From: Stramonita haemastoma
Taxonomy: Eukaryota > Mollusca > Gastropoda > Neogastropoda > Muricidae
Reading direction: 5' to 3'
Length of the DNA stretch: 42,500 nt
Assembly: GCA_030674155.1 (NCBI GenBank)
Contig: CM060335.1
Location: 49,771,969 to 49,814,468 of the forward strand
Part shown: piece by piece, positions 1 to 13,159 of the stretch
Position numbering within the stretch: position 1 is the first letter of the stretch
Layout of the letters: each line of letters opens with the position of its first letter
Position numbers and translations under genes: made by a program
Notes under the pieces: generated by a model
What the model saw: the letters and a program-made list of their open reading frames with translations, nothing else
The model's database searches: none
What the model was told of the DNA's origin: nothing

Positions 1-154
1 TTGTGTGTAATTATTGGAGGAGGGAGGAAAATGCTGATTTTGTGAGCAGATGGTGTATGGAGGGTTCATCTTGTTAGGAAAATGAGTTCTGAAAAAAGAG
101 ATGGGCAGCTTATGGGGGGATAAGGAAAGAGGGTGTGAGCGAGTGTGAGAGTAT

Positions 155-452
<298 letters not shown>

Positions 453-650
453 CTTATAAGCGATTTGTGTGGCAGACAAATCCCTGCAATTCCACACCAC
501 TGATAGATAGCAGCACAGAAATTGTATACTTGCATGCAGAATTATTTTTTTAGGTAGGACAGGGGATACTTTTTGTTTTGATAAAAAAAAATAAGATAGT
601 CACAAAATTGATGGATGCTATATGCTTTTGGGCTGGTTGGTTGTGTATTT

Positions 651-1072
651 GTGGCGCTCCACCACGAAATGAGTCGCTTAGCACATTACCCAATTTTGCG
701 CTAGGAGCCATTAAAGGCAGGTGGGGGTCAAGTTGTCAATTTTGTGATTTTGATTGATTATTAAACTAGATCTGTTTATCTACCTTATAATGAAATATCA
801 CGGCATAATTTTTATTCCTTTTGCTTTTAAATGTGTTTTGAAAATACCAAAGCACTCATTCTGACAACCTGTTATTAAAATAAACTTGCCCGTTTCTCAT
901 TTTGTCACATCCTGCAGTCTATCATTTCAATTTGTAATAATGTTGCACAAAATTGTCCGATTTTCAATCTGTTTTTTGTATTTGATAGCCACTTTATTGC
1001 ACATTAATAACATGTCAATAACTAAAAATTGACGTTATGTGCACTCCGTCTCATTATGTGGTGGAGCGTCAC
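651..1072. mobile_element. MITE copy 1 (422 bp) with terminal inverted repeats
   Basis: Its ends are inverted repeats: GTGGCGCTCCACCACGAAAT on the left and, reading inward from the right, GTGACGCTCCACCACATAAT. It is flanked by ATTT on both sides (647-650 and 1073-1076), a 4-bp target duplication. It is AT-rich inside and has no ORF. It aligns along its whole length with the copy at 31514. Confidence 0.85.
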
Positions 1073-1526
1073 ATTTATGTGTGTGTGTGTTTTTGTGATA
1101 GATACCTTTTTTTTTAGGAAAGAAAGAACAATTTAGAATGTTTGGGCCCATGAATAGAACTCGTGAAGCGCCCAGTCAATGAGAAGAAGACGCAGTAAAA
1201 ATCGGTGTTTGTTTCTCCGTCTAGCTATCTCATCTGTCTTCTAGCTATAACTTTGATTTGTGTAAGTTTGTGTGTGTATGTTTTTTTTCTCTCTTCTTCT
1301 GATTTTCCTAATTTCTCTTATACTTTATTATATTTCATTATGCTTTGTGTGAATATTTTGCTTGCTTTTTTACATGTATGTGAAAAATTGCATTTCATGA
1401 TATACAACAATGTACAACATGATAAAAGTGAATAAAAATGGTTTTTAAAAAAATCAGAGAGAACAGGAAAAAAATTGTGCTACAGATCTTATGCTCCATT
1501 ATCTGTATGCAGCTAAGGCCCTTTTT

Positions 1527-1549
1527 GGGGGGGGGGGGGGGGGGGGGGG
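1527..1549 (+). repeat. Poly-G run (23 G)
   Basis: It sits at the homopolymer position of the higher-order core, where other copies have C runs. Confidence 0.95.
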
Positions 1550-2151
1550 TGATTTTTGTGTGCAAATGCTTATTTCATGTGGAAGAAGTAGTAAGGGAAA
1601 AATATCAAGACTTTGATGGTACATGTTTAGATTAGTGGAAATGAAGCAAAAAGAAAAAAACTGATGGGGAATTTTTTTTACATGGTTTATTTCCATTTTT
1701 GTTTGTTTGGTTTTAACAGGTGGTGTTTTTTTAGGTTTTTTTTTAGGCTAACTTTTTTAAGGTGGGATTTTAATGCTGGTAAAAATTTGATGTAAAGAAT
1801 TGTCTTAGAATAATTTTTGTCTGAAAATAATCTTTGCTGTGTAGGCTGTGTTATGTGGATATGAAGCAAAAAGTAAATAGTGATGGGGATTTTTTTAAAC
1901 ATGGTTTATTTCCATTTTTGTTTGTTTGGTTTTATTTAACACGTGGTGCTTTTTTTTTAAGACCAACTTTTTTTAAGTTGAGATTTTTTGTGCTGGCAAG
2001 AATTTGATGTAAAGAATTGTCTTAGAATATAATCTTTGTCTTGGAATGATGTTGGCTGTGTTGACACTTTTAACTTGAACGATGTTCTGACTTATGTTGG
2101 GTTGGCAGGAAGCTGATTTTATTTATTTATCTATTCTTTAAAATTTCTTTT

Positions 2152-2282
2152 ATTCTTTTATATCGAGGATAATGGAATAAGCAATCATATACTTTTTTTT
2201 ACATCCAGTCCCTGTGTGTATGCAGTTTTGTAAATATCATCTGTTCCCGCCAGCACACGATGGCCTACTATTGAGAAAAGCC
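2152..2282 (-). mobile_element. SINE-B 3' fragment
   Basis: It matches from TTCTTTTATATCGAGGATAA to GGCCTACTATTGAGAAAAGC. It ends at a 26-bp tandem repeat. Confidence 0.7.
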
Positions 2283-2286
2283 TTTA

Positions 2287-2362
2287 AAAAGATACCCTTG
2301 CAGTTTAATCAAAAAAGATACCCTTGCAGTTTAATCAAAAAAGATACCCTTGCAGTTCAATC
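2287..2362 (+). repeat. 26-bp tandem repeat, three copies
   Basis: GATACCCTTGCAGTTTAATC plus six A is repeated at 2291, 2317 and 2343. Confidence 0.92.
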
Positions 2363-2670
2363 TGTTGAGAAAAGTGTTCCCCAAGATGACTCTTGATAGC
2401 AGGATAAATGTATAGGTATGCAAAGACTTTTTTCTTTTTTCCTTTTTAGATTGTTTTGCTTGGCTTGGTTGATTTGTTAATCAGATCAATTGTTGATTGA
2501 AGAAACTGTTCAGACCCTGTACTGCCCTATAGTAATAAGAATGGTGCTAGTTTATGTTGCTAGAAAATCTGTGTACTGATCTTTCGTGTCAAGACCATTG
2601 GAGATTTTGTAGCAACACATCAATGTTGAGGAAAATCTGTACTTCTGATGATCTCCCTTACTCTAATGTT

Positions 2671-2780
2671 ATTTTTGAAGATAATGGAATAAGCACTGTG
2701 GGTTTTTTTTTTTTTCTTTTTTTATTACTTCCAGCCCCGTGTGTATGCAGTTTTGTCAAATTTTGTCATTCCCACCATAA
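2671..2780 (-). mobile_element. SINE-B 3' fragment, decayed
   Basis: GAAGATAATGGAATAAGCAC, then CCAGCCCCGTGTGTATGCAG and TTTTGTCATTCCCACC match the family. Confidence 0.55.
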
Positions 2781-3734
2781 TGAGGATGTGTCAGTTTATG
2801 TGTGTGCGTGTGTTCTTAAAGCTAAAGAATCTGATGTTTGGCTTCACTTTCTGCATATTGTAAATAGCCTGCTAAAAAGGAAAACAATATTTTGTTATGT
2901 GTATATATGTTTGAAATGTTTCTCCAAATTACTAAAACTTTTATTTGCCCTAAAATGTAGAGAAGTAGAATGACATTGCCCATGTTAAAAAATAAACTGC
3001 TCCCCCCCCCCCCTTTCCTTTTTTTTTATAGTTTTTTTTATAGTTTTTTTTTGGCCAATGAAGAAAGAGGTGTGAAGCACCAACTTATGACAAAATAAAA
3101 AAAGTGCTCCATGAACTGCATGCAACTGAGGACCCCCCCCCCCTAATTTTTTTTAATGTGAGCTGTATTTTGTGTTGTACATGTTTTAAAGCAGAAAATA
3201 CAATTAACTTGAAGATTTTCACCCCCCCCCCCCCCCAAATTTGCTTCTTTTGGATGTGAGGCTGTGTATTTTGTTTGTGTTGTACATGTTTTAAAGCAGA
3301 AAATACAGTTAACAATTAAGATGTTTTATACAGTATGTTCAGTTTTTAAAACACAAAAGTCCCAATGTGTGTGTGGTTAACTTTTTTGTGCTTGGTTTGT
3401 ATATTTTTTATATTTTTTATCTTTGCCTGTTTTTTTTTAATGTCAACTGAAGAAACATACAGCATATGGTTGGCTAGGGGGTTGATACAAGGAAAGACGG
3501 TGGATTTGTTTTGTATTTAGTAGTTTAGTTTTAATGACCTTGTCAAGGTGACAGTCTCCAGTATGACTTCTCTGGTTGGCAGAGTTATGAGCAAGATGAG
3601 ATTAGATTAGGCTGGTTTTGAGTGTATATGTTTTAAAATATTTTTTCTAGCTTTCTGAAGTTATATTAATCATTACACATATGTATCATACTTGCTGTAG
3701 ATTATAGGTAAGGAGTGGAATGTAAATGCACATC

Positions 3735-3736
<2 letters not shown>

Positions 3737-3765
<29 letters not shown>
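3737..3765 (+). repeat. Poly-G run (29 G)
   Basis: An uninterrupted run, prone to length error and to quadruplex formation. Confidence 0.95.
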
Positions 3766-4569
3766 AACTGAAACCACAACCCTTTTTTCTTTTTTTTCTC
3801 TAGCTATTGAAGATAGACATGTGAAGCACTAATGTAAATGCACATCTTGAGGGGCGGAACTTAAATGACCCCCTTTAAATTTTTATTTTTTTGGCCAATG
3901 AAGATAGACATGTGAAGCACCCATGTAGAAAAAAAAAAGGTGCTCCATGATCTGCATGCAACTGAGGCCAACCCCCCCCCCCCCCCCACCCCCCACCCCT
4001 CCACTTCCACCAAATTTTTTGTTTTGGATCTGAGGCTATGTGTTTGGTGTTGTACATGCTTTGACACAGAAAATATCATTAACATAAATGATTGGTGTTT
4101 TACATGGGTTCAGTAATCAAACTTGTTAGCCTTTGTGTGCATTGTACATCATTTTACAAGGTGTGCTTTTTGTTGAATATTTTCCTTTATTTGTTTATCA
4201 GATCAACTGTCAAACAAAAACAGTAAAATTGGCTTTATAACCCATTTTAATATGTATATATTTACACAGTTTTAATGAGTTTTAAAATGTGAGAGGTGAC
4301 AGCCCCTATATGGCCTGTCTGGTCAGCAGAGCTATAAACAACATGATTGGATTGGTCAGCTTTTGTGTGTGTTTTCTGAGCTAAAAACAAAGTATCTGTG
4401 ATGTTGGCTTTCCTATTTCTAACCTTGAAAAGGCCCTTTGAAGCTGGTGTAATTTTTTTTTTATACAATCCTTACAGGACTTGATTTTCACAAGAGTTTT
4501 GTTGTTGTGTTGAAAGCTAAGCAAAGGCCTCAGCTGTTTGTTTCTGTACAGCTTCAGACACATGTTTGT

Positions 4570-6540
4570 GAATATGATAAATTTGAAATGTTTGTGTTTG
4601 CATATATAATTTGTTTAAAATGTTTGTGTTTGCATATATAATTTGTTTGAAATATTTGTTTGTATATATATATATCTTTTAATGTTTGTTTGTGTATATA
4701 ATTTGTTTGAAATGTTTCTGTTTGTGTGAGATGTTTGAAATGTTTCTGTTTGTGTATAATGTTTGTTTGAAATGTTTCTGTTTGTGTATAAAATTTGTTT
4801 GAAATGTTTGTGTATAAAAATTTGAAATGTTTGTGTATAAAATTTGTTTGAAATATTTGTGTATAAAATTTGTATCAAATGTTTGTGTATATAATTTGTT
4901 TAAATGTTTCTCTTTGTGTATATAATTTTAAAAAAAATGTTTGTGTAATGTTTGTTTGAAATGTATCTGTCTGTGTATAAACTTGTTTGAAATGTTTTTG
5001 TTTTTGTGTGTTTGTTTGAAATGTTTGTGTATATGATTTGCTTGAATGTTTGTTTGCATATATAATTTAGTTGAATGTTTGTGTATAATGTTTGTTCGAA
5101 ATGTTTCTATGTGTGTGTTTGTTTGAAATGTTTCTGTTTGAGTATAGTGTTTGTTTGAAATGCTTGTTTGTGTATAAAATTTGTTGGGAATGTTTTGTGT
5201 ATAATCTGTTTGAAATGTTTGTGTATATTATTTGTTTGAGATGTTTGTTTGTATATATAATTTGTTTGAAATGTTTGTTTGTGTATACATTTTGTTTGAA
5301 ATGTTTGTTTGTGTATGTAATTTGTTTGAATATTTGTGTATAATATTTGTTTGAAATGTTTGTTTGTGTAGAATGTTTGTTTGACATATTTCTGTTTGTG
5401 TATGTTTGTTTAAAATGCTTCTGTTTGTGTATAATGTTTATTTGAAATGTTTCTGTTTGTGTATAATGTTTGTTTGCAATGTTTCTGTTTTGTGTATAAA
5501 ATTTGTTGAGAATGTTTGTGTATATATATGTATTTGTTTGAAATGTTTGTGTATATAATCTGTTTGAAATGTTTGTTTGTGTATATTATTTGTTTGAAAT
5601 GTTTGTGTATGTAATTTGTTTGAATGTTTGTGTATACAATTTGTTGAGAATGTTTCTGTTTGTGTATATCATTTGTTTGAAATGTTTTTGTTTGTATATA
5701 ATGTTTGTTTGTAATGTTTCTGTTTGTGTATTTAATTTGTTTGTAATGTTTCTGTTTGTGTATTTAATTTGTTTGAAATGTTTCTGTTTGTGTATTTAAT
5801 TTGTTTGAAATGTTTCTGTTTGTGTATTTAATTTGTTTGAAATGTTTCTGTTTGTGTATTTAATTTGTTTGAAATGTTTCTGTTTGTGTATAATGTTTGT
5901 TTGAAATGTTTCTGTTTGTGTATTTAATTTGTTTGAAATGTTTCTGTTTGTGTATTTAATTTGTTTGAAATGTTTCTGTCTGTGTATAATGTTTATTTAA
6001 AATGTTTCTGTTTGTGTGTAATGTTTGTTTGAAATGTTTCTGTTTGTGTATAATGTTTATTTAAAATGTTTCTGTTTGTGTGTAATGTTTGTTTAAAATG
6101 TTTCTGTTTGTGTATATAATTTGTTTGAAATGTTTCTGTTTGTGTATAATGTTTGTTTGGAATGTTTCTGTTTGTGTGTAATGTTTGTTTGAAATGTTTT
6201 TGTTTGTGTATATAATTTGTTTAAAAATGTTTCTTTTTGTGTGTATTTTGTTTGAAATGTTTCTGTTTGTGCATATTTTGTTTGAAATGTTTCTGTTTGT
6301 GTATATAATATGTTTGAAATGTTTCTGTGTATAATGTTTTTTTTATGTTTCTGTTTGTGTATAAAATTTGTTGGGAATGTTTGTGTATATAATCTGTTTA
6401 AAATGTTTGTGTATACAATTTGTTTGAAATGTGTTTTGTGTATATAATTTGTTTGAAATGTTTGTGTTTGTGTATATATATATTTTTTAAGTGTTTGTGT
6501 ATATAATCCGTTTGAAATGTTTCTGCTTATGCATATAATT
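4570..6540 (+). repeat. ~32-bp degenerate minisatellite array 1
   Basis: The unit is GTTTGAAATGTTTCTGTTTG followed by TGTATTTAATTT, 32 bases. It varies from about 24 to 34 bases. Roughly 65 units are present, most regular at 5760-5990. Long minus-strand frames here are translations of the repeat. Confidence 0.93.
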
Positions 6541-6690
6541 TTGAATTGCTACAATCAGTTAATAGGTGTAACTATTATTGGTTGCATGTAATGTTTGAAT
6601 TGCTACAATCAGTTAATAGGTGTAACTATTATTGGTTGCATGTAATGTTTGAATTGCTACAATCAGTTAATAGGTGTAACTATTGGGCAG
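6541..6690 (+). repeat. 54-bp tandem repeat, array 1
   Basis: The unit starts GAATTGCTACAATCAGTTAA and continues TAGGTGTAACTATTATTGG. Nearly three copies are almost identical, in contrast to the degenerate array before them. Confidence 0.92.
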
Positions 6691-7534
6691 AAACAAGTTC
6701 AGATTAGATTAGATTAGATTGGGGTTTTTTGTGTGTAGGTTTAAAATATTTCTCCAGATTTCTTATATTATCATAATTAATTTTTTTTATGGTACTTGCT
6801 CTAGAATATAGGTAAAGAGTGGAATGTAATTGCACATGTTGAAAAAAGATGAACCACCCCCCTCCCCTTTTTATTTTTTGGCCAATGAAGAAAGACATGT
6901 GAAGCACCCATGTAGAAAAATAAGGAAAAGAAGGAAAAAGATGGTGCTCCATGATCTGCATGCAACTGAGGGCCACCAAAAAAAATGAATATATATATAT
7001 TTTGTTTTGGATGTGAGGCTGTGTGCTTTGTGTTGTACATGCTTTAACACAGAACATTAACATAAATGATTGGTGTTTCATGCTTTCTGGCTTTTATGTG
7101 CATTGTACATCATTTTACAGGGTGTGCTTTTTTGTTGAATATTTTCCTTTTTTTATCAGATCAACTGTCAAGCAAAGAGAGTAAAGTTGGCTTTATACCC
7201 CCTTTTAATCCGTATATAGTTACACAGTTTAAAGATGAATTTTAAAATCTGACAAGGTGACCAATATAGCCTGTGTGGTCAGCGGGGCTATAAACAACAC
7301 AATTGAATTGGATTGGTCAGCTTTTGTGTGTGTTGTCCTGAGCTAAAAACTAGAAATCTGTGATGTTGGCTTCCTTATTTCTTAACCTTAAAAAGCCTCT
7401 TTGAAGCTGATTCAAAATTTTTTTTTTATACAGTCCTTAAAGCACTTGATTTCACAAGAATTTTTGTTGTTGTGTTGAAACAAAATCAGAGGCCTCATAT
7501 GTTTGTTTTTGTACAGCTTCAGACACATCTTTGT

Positions 7535-8485
7535 GTATAAAATTAATTAGAAATGTTTGTTTGCATATATAATTTGTTTAAAATGTTTCTGTTTGTGTAT
7601 ATAATTTGTTTGGAATGTATGTTTATGTGTATAACTTGTTTGAAATGTATGTTTGTGTATATAATTTGTTTGAAATGTATGTTTGTGTATATATTTTGTT
7701 TGAAATGTATGTTTGTGTATATCATTTGTTTGAAATGTATGTTTGTGTATATAATTGGTTTGAAATGTTTGGTTGTGTATATCATTGGTTTGAAATGTTT
7801 TTGTTTGTGTATAAAATTTGTTGGTAATGTTTCTGTTTGTGTATAATGTTTGTTTGGAAGGTTTCTGTTTGTGTATAGTGTTTGTTTGAAATGTTTCTGT
7901 TTGTGTATAGAATTTGTTTGAAATGTTTGTGTATATATTTTTTTGAATGTTTGTGTATAGTGTTTGTTTAAAATGTTTCTGTTTGTCTATATCATTAGTT
8001 TCAATGTTTGTTTGTGTATATATATTTTTTGAATGTTTGTGTATAATATTTGTTTGAAATGTTTCTGTTTCTGTGTAATGTTTGTTTGAAATGTTTCTAT
8101 TTGTGTGTAATAATTGTTTGAAATGTTTGTTTGTGTGTAATGTTTGTTTGAAATATTTCTGTTCGTGTATAATGTTTCTTTGAAGTGTTTTTGTTTGTGA
8201 ATTAAATTTGTTGGGAATGTTTGTGTCTATATAATCTGTTTGAAATGTTTGTGTATATAATTTGTTGGGAATATGTGTGAATATAATTGTTTTGAAATGT
8301 TTCTGTTTGTATTATAAAATTTGTTGAGAATGTTTGTGTATATAATCTGTTTGAAATATTTGTGTATATAAGTGGTTTCAAATGTTTGTGTATACAATTT
8401 GTTTGAAATGTATGCTTGTGTATATACTTTGTTGGAAATATTTGTGTATATAATCTGTTTGAAATGTTTCTGTTTATGCATATAA
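7535..8485 (+). repeat. ~32-bp degenerate minisatellite array 2
   Basis: This is the same unit as array 1, with a local variant in which ATGTATGTTTGTGTATAT is repeated (7610-7770). Confidence 0.92.
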
Positions 8486-8695
8486 TGTTTGAATTGCTAC
8501 AATCAGTTAATGGGTACAACTATTCTTGGTTGCATGTAATGTTTGAATTGCCACAATCAGTTAATAGGTGTAACTATTATTGGTTGCATGTAATGTTTGA
8601 ATTGCCACAATCAGTTAATAGGTGTAACTATTATTGGTTGCATGTAATGTTTGAATTGCTACAATCAGTTAATAGGTGTAACTATTATTGGCTGC
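8484..8695 (+). repeat. 54-bp tandem repeat, array 2
   Basis: About four copies of the same unit. The second and third have GCCACAATC in place of GCTACAATC. Confidence 0.92.
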
Positions 8696-9285
8696 TCCTG
8701 ACTGTAGGTAACTGTGGAGTGTATTTGTTAATGTTAAAACCCCCTCTTTTTTGGCCAATGAAGAAAGACATGTTCAGCACCCATTCATTAATTAAACAAA
8801 CAAACAAAAAAGATAGAAGAAAAATATGGTGCTCCATGATCTGCATGCAACTGAGGCTATCCCCCCCTCCCCACTTTTTAAATTTTTTTTTATATATATA
8901 GTTTTGGATGCATGTGCTTTGTTTTGTACATGTGCTAAAGGGCAGATAAAATTGACGTTGTTAATGTAAATGATTTTTTATGCTAATTGTTGTCAAAATG
9001 TCTTTGATTTTTGTGTGCCCCATAAACCAATACCCAATGTGTGTTTGTTTTTCTTTTGTGATGTTTTGCAGTGTTTGTTGACCAGATCAACTGTCATTTG
9101 AAGAAACAAAGTGTAATGGCAGGTGATATTTGAAAAAAATGATGTTGGTTTGTGCTGCTTCCTCAGGAAGACTATTGCAAATTTTACAGCAACATATCAA
9201 TGCTTTGAAGACAAATTCATATTTTGATGTGATAGTGTAGTGGTGATGGCATGAGTGTATTAAAAACAATTTTTTAAATCCTTTT

Positions 9286-9550
9286 ATCAAGGATAATGGA
9301 ATGGGAACCCATGTGCTTTTTTACATTGAGTCCCCATGTGTAAGCAGTTTTGTAAATTTTGTCATCTGTTCCAACCAGAACGCAATGTCCTACATTTAAA
9401 AAAAATGGGAACAAGATTTAATGTTTGCAAAATGTTCTGTGTACATTGAGCACACAGAGCCCCAGTTTATAGATCTAGTCTCATCAAAGGATTGATGGGG
9501 AGAGTGGAGAGTGCACTGATAACTCCAGGGGAAAAATCCCCTTGAACATA
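9286..9550 (-). mobile_element. SINE-B copy, decayed, inside the higher-order repeat block
   Basis: It matches from TATCAAGGATAATGGAATGG to ACTCCAGGGGAAAAATCCCC and lacks the head. Confidence 0.7.
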
Positions 9551-10039
9551 CTTTGTTTGTTTCATGTTTTTACATTTGAAATGTTTCTCCAAATTACTGG
9601 AACTAGTAATTGCCCATGTTTAAAAACAAAATGTAGGAGTGGAATGTAATTGCCCATGTTCAAAAATGAAATGCCCCCCCCCCCACCCCCCCTTGATTTG
9701 TGTACTCTACAAGATTCAGAGTATATAATTTGTATATAGTTGCACAGTTTTAATGAGTTTTAAAATGTGTGACAGCCTCAATATGGCCTGTGTGGTGGGC
9801 AGGGCTATAAACAACATGATTGGATTGGATTGGTCAGATTTTGTGTGTGTTTTCCTGAGCTTAAAACAAGGAATCTGTGATGTTGGCTTCCCTTTTTTGT
9901 AACCTAAAAAAAGGCCCTTTGAAGTTATTATTATTATTATTTTTGTATTACAGTCCTTAAAGCACTCGATTTTCACCAAGCTTTTTGTTGTTGTGTTGAA
10001 ACCAAATCAGAGGCCTCAGATGTTTTGTTTCTGTACAGC

Positions 10040-10625
10040 TTCAGACACATGTTTGTGAAAATGATTTATTTGATATATATTTTGTCTGCATATATAATTT
10101 GTTTGAAATGTTACTGTTTGTGTAATGAATTGCTTGAAATGTTTGTAATTGTGCATATAATTTGTTTGAAACATTTGTTTGTGTATATAATTTGTTAAAA
10201 ATGCTTGTTTGTGTATATAATTTGTTTGAAATGTTTGTTTGTGTACGTAAATTGTTTGAAATCTTTGTGCATATAATTTGTTTGAAATGTTTCTGTTTGT
10301 GTATGTTTGTTTAAACTGTTTCTGTTCCTGTATAATGTTTGTTTGAAATGTTTCTGATTGTGTATATAATTTGTTGGGAATGTTTGTGCTTATAATTTGT
10401 TTGAATGTTTGTGTATACTATTTGTTTGAATGTTTGTGTATAATGTTTGTTTGAAATGTTTCTGTTTGTGTATAATGTTTGTTTAAAATCTTTGTTCTGT
10501 ATGTTTGTTTGAAATGTTTCTGTTTGTGTATAATGCTTTTTGGAATTTTTTTTTATATATATATAATTTGTTTGAAAAATCTGTTGGAAATATTGTGTGT
10601 ATATAATAGGTTTGAAATGTTTATG
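10040..10625 (+). repeat. ~32-bp degenerate minisatellite array 3
   Basis: This is the shortest of the three arrays and uses the same unit. It passes directly into the 54-bp repeats. Confidence 0.9.
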
Positions 10626-10945
10626 CATGTAATGTTTGAATTGCTACAATCAGTTAACAGGTGTAACTATTATTGGTTGCTTATAATGTTTGAATTGCTA
10701 CAATCAGTTAATGTAACTACTATTGGTTGCATATAATGTTTGAATTGCTACAATCAGTTAATGTAACTACTACTGGTTGCATATAATGTTTGAATTGCTA
10801 CAATCAGTTAATGTAACTACTATTGGTTGCATATAATGATTGAATTGCTACAATCAGTTAATAGGTGTAACTACTATTGGTTGCATATGATGATTGAATT
10901 GCTACAATCAGTTAATAGGTGTAACTACTATTGGTTGCTCCTGAC
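10622..10945 (+). repeat. 54-bp tandem repeat, array 3
   Basis: About six copies. The middle ones lack AATAGG, shortening the unit to about 49-50 bases. Confidence 0.9.
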
Positions 10946-11486
10946 TGTAGGTAACCCTGGAGTGTATTTGTGAATGTTAAAAAAATCTCCTTTTTTTGGC
11001 CAATGAAGAAAGACTTGTGCAGTACCCATTTATTTATTAAACAAACAAAAAAGATAAAGAAAAATATGGTGCTCCATGATCTGCATGCAACTGAGGCCAC
11101 CAATATATATATTTTTTAAATTTAGTTTTGAATGGGAGGCATGTGCTTTGTTTTGTACATGTGCTAAAAGGCAGAAGACTATGTTCATATAAATGATTTT
11201 TTATGTAAATTGTTATCAAAATATCCTTGTTTTTGTGTGCCTTACAAACCAATTCACTATGTGTTTTTGTTTTTCTTTTGTGATGTTTTGCTGTATTTGT
11301 TAACCAGATCAACTGTCATGTGAAGAAACAAAGAACTTGCAATGGCAGGTGATATTTGAAAAAAATAGTGTTTTGTGCTGCTGTGTAGTATGTGTACTTC
11401 CTCAGGTAGACAATTGCAATTTTTAGAGCCACATAGCAATGCTTGAAGACAAATTCATATTTTTGATGTGATGGTGTAGATGTGAC

Positions 11487-11487
11487 T

Positions 11488-11562
<75 letters not shown>

Positions 11563-11592
11563 CGTGCGTGTGTGCGTGCGTGTGCGTGTGTA
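11487..11592 (+). repeat. (GT)n with GC-rich end
   Basis: About 31 GT units, then CGCGCGTGCGTGCGTG. Confidence 0.97.
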
Positions 11593-12289
11593 CCAAAATC
11601 GAAGAATCTGATTTATTGCTTCGCTTTTATGTACTCTAAAGAAAAGGCCCTGTGGAAGGTTTTTTTTAAATAGATATATGCAGACTTTAAGTTAAAAAAA
11701 AAACATATATGCAGCCTTAAAGTGCCTGAGTTTTGCTAACCTGATTTTTTAAAAACCGTTTTTATTCAGTTTTATCATGTTGTGCATCGTTGTATGTCAT
11801 GCAATGCCGTTTTTCACATACATATACTGACCTGATTTTTTAAGGGGGTAGAAAATCCAAGGCCTCAGGTGTTTATTTCTGTACATCTTCAGACATTTAT
11901 TTGTTTATATAATGTGTTTGACATGTTCTCTAGATTACTAAAATAATTAAAATCAGTTCATCATTGAAATTATTAGGAGTTGTTCCAGACTATATGTATG
12001 ACAGGAGTGGAATGCAATTGCTTCTGTCTTAAAACAAAGACCCCCCTCCCCCTTTTTGGGGGGGAGGTGAGTGAAGAAAGATGTAAAGCACCCAAATGCC
12101 CCCCCCCCTCCCCCCAAGAGATGCTCCATGGAACTGGAAACTAGGCCATTAAAATTAGTTTTGGATGTGTGGTTGTGTGCTTTGTGTTATACATGCTTTA
12201 AAGCAGAAAGTACAGTGAACATAATTATGTTTTATATAAGTTCAGCTGTTTAAACTTCTGGGTGCTTGTGTGCATTGTACGCGTTTTCA

Positions 12290-12291
<2 letters not shown>

Positions 12292-12370
<79 letters not shown>
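12292..12370 (+). repeat. (GT)n microsatellite
   Basis: About 39 uninterrupted GT units. Confidence 0.97.
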
Positions 12371-12371
<1 letters not shown>

Positions 12372-12709
12372 TGGTTAGGGGTATTTGTACGTCATTTGAT
12401 ATGGTAATGTTTTTTTTTGTTTTTTTAAAATTCAACTTTAAAAAGTCTGGGAAATTGTGGATCTATTGCAACAAAATGATGTATTTGGTTTTTTTTTGTT
12501 TATGTTTTAAATGTATAAGGTATATGTCTATTTGTGTGTGAACTAACTGTATAGTGCAAAACCAGAAACAGTGAATTTTATCAAATTCATTGTTAAAATC
12601 ACAACTTTGCAACTGAACATTTGTCTTTACATAATAAAGTTAGTTTTATCATAAAAAGCTGTGTGTTTGAGTGGCTGATTGGTTTCTTTTTTGGAACAAA
12701 TAAACCTCC

Positions 12710-12943
<234 letters not shown>

Positions 12944-13159
12944 TCTCATAAAAACAACAGACACATGCAGCAAGTAAAGTTTGTCCTTGGTTGATTGCAA
13001 CATCTGGTTTACCAGTGTTGGCTGTTGTCTAGACAATAAAGTGGACAACAAAGTTAAGAAGTTGACAGAAAATTGCATCTTACCACTGCTGGGATTAGCA
13101 AATACACTGAGCTGTTATATTTATTTTATTTTTTATTTTATACCATTTCATGTTACAGC

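Larger units (their letters stand above)
1480..12160 (+). repeat. Higher-order repeat block of about 10.7 kb
   Basis: A core beginning TTGGCCAATGAAGAAAGACA and continuing to GCTCCATGATCTGCATGCAA occurs, more or less changed, near 1485, 3050, 3890, 6884, 8750, 10995 and 12070. After it come in a fixed order: a G/C homopolymer, TGTGTTGTACATGCTTTAA, TCAGATCAACTGTCA, GGCTATAAACAACA, a GATGTTGGCTTCC segment, TACAGCTTCAGACACAT, a ~32-bp repeat array, then a 54-bp repeat array. Three fairly complete units are visible, starting near 3.9, 6.9 and 8.75 kb. No gene is visible. Confidence 0.85.

Noticed and set aside
2554..2973. 139-codon plus frame
   Set aside because: It runs across a SINE-B fragment and T-runs and has no family resemblance.
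4615..5799. Repetitive frames with a periodic ISNKLYTQ/FKQIIYTN or LFEMFVYV pattern
   Set aside because: They arise from the 32-bp DNA repeat read on either strand. The unit is not a multiple of three and the frame breaks repeatedly, so there is no protein selection.
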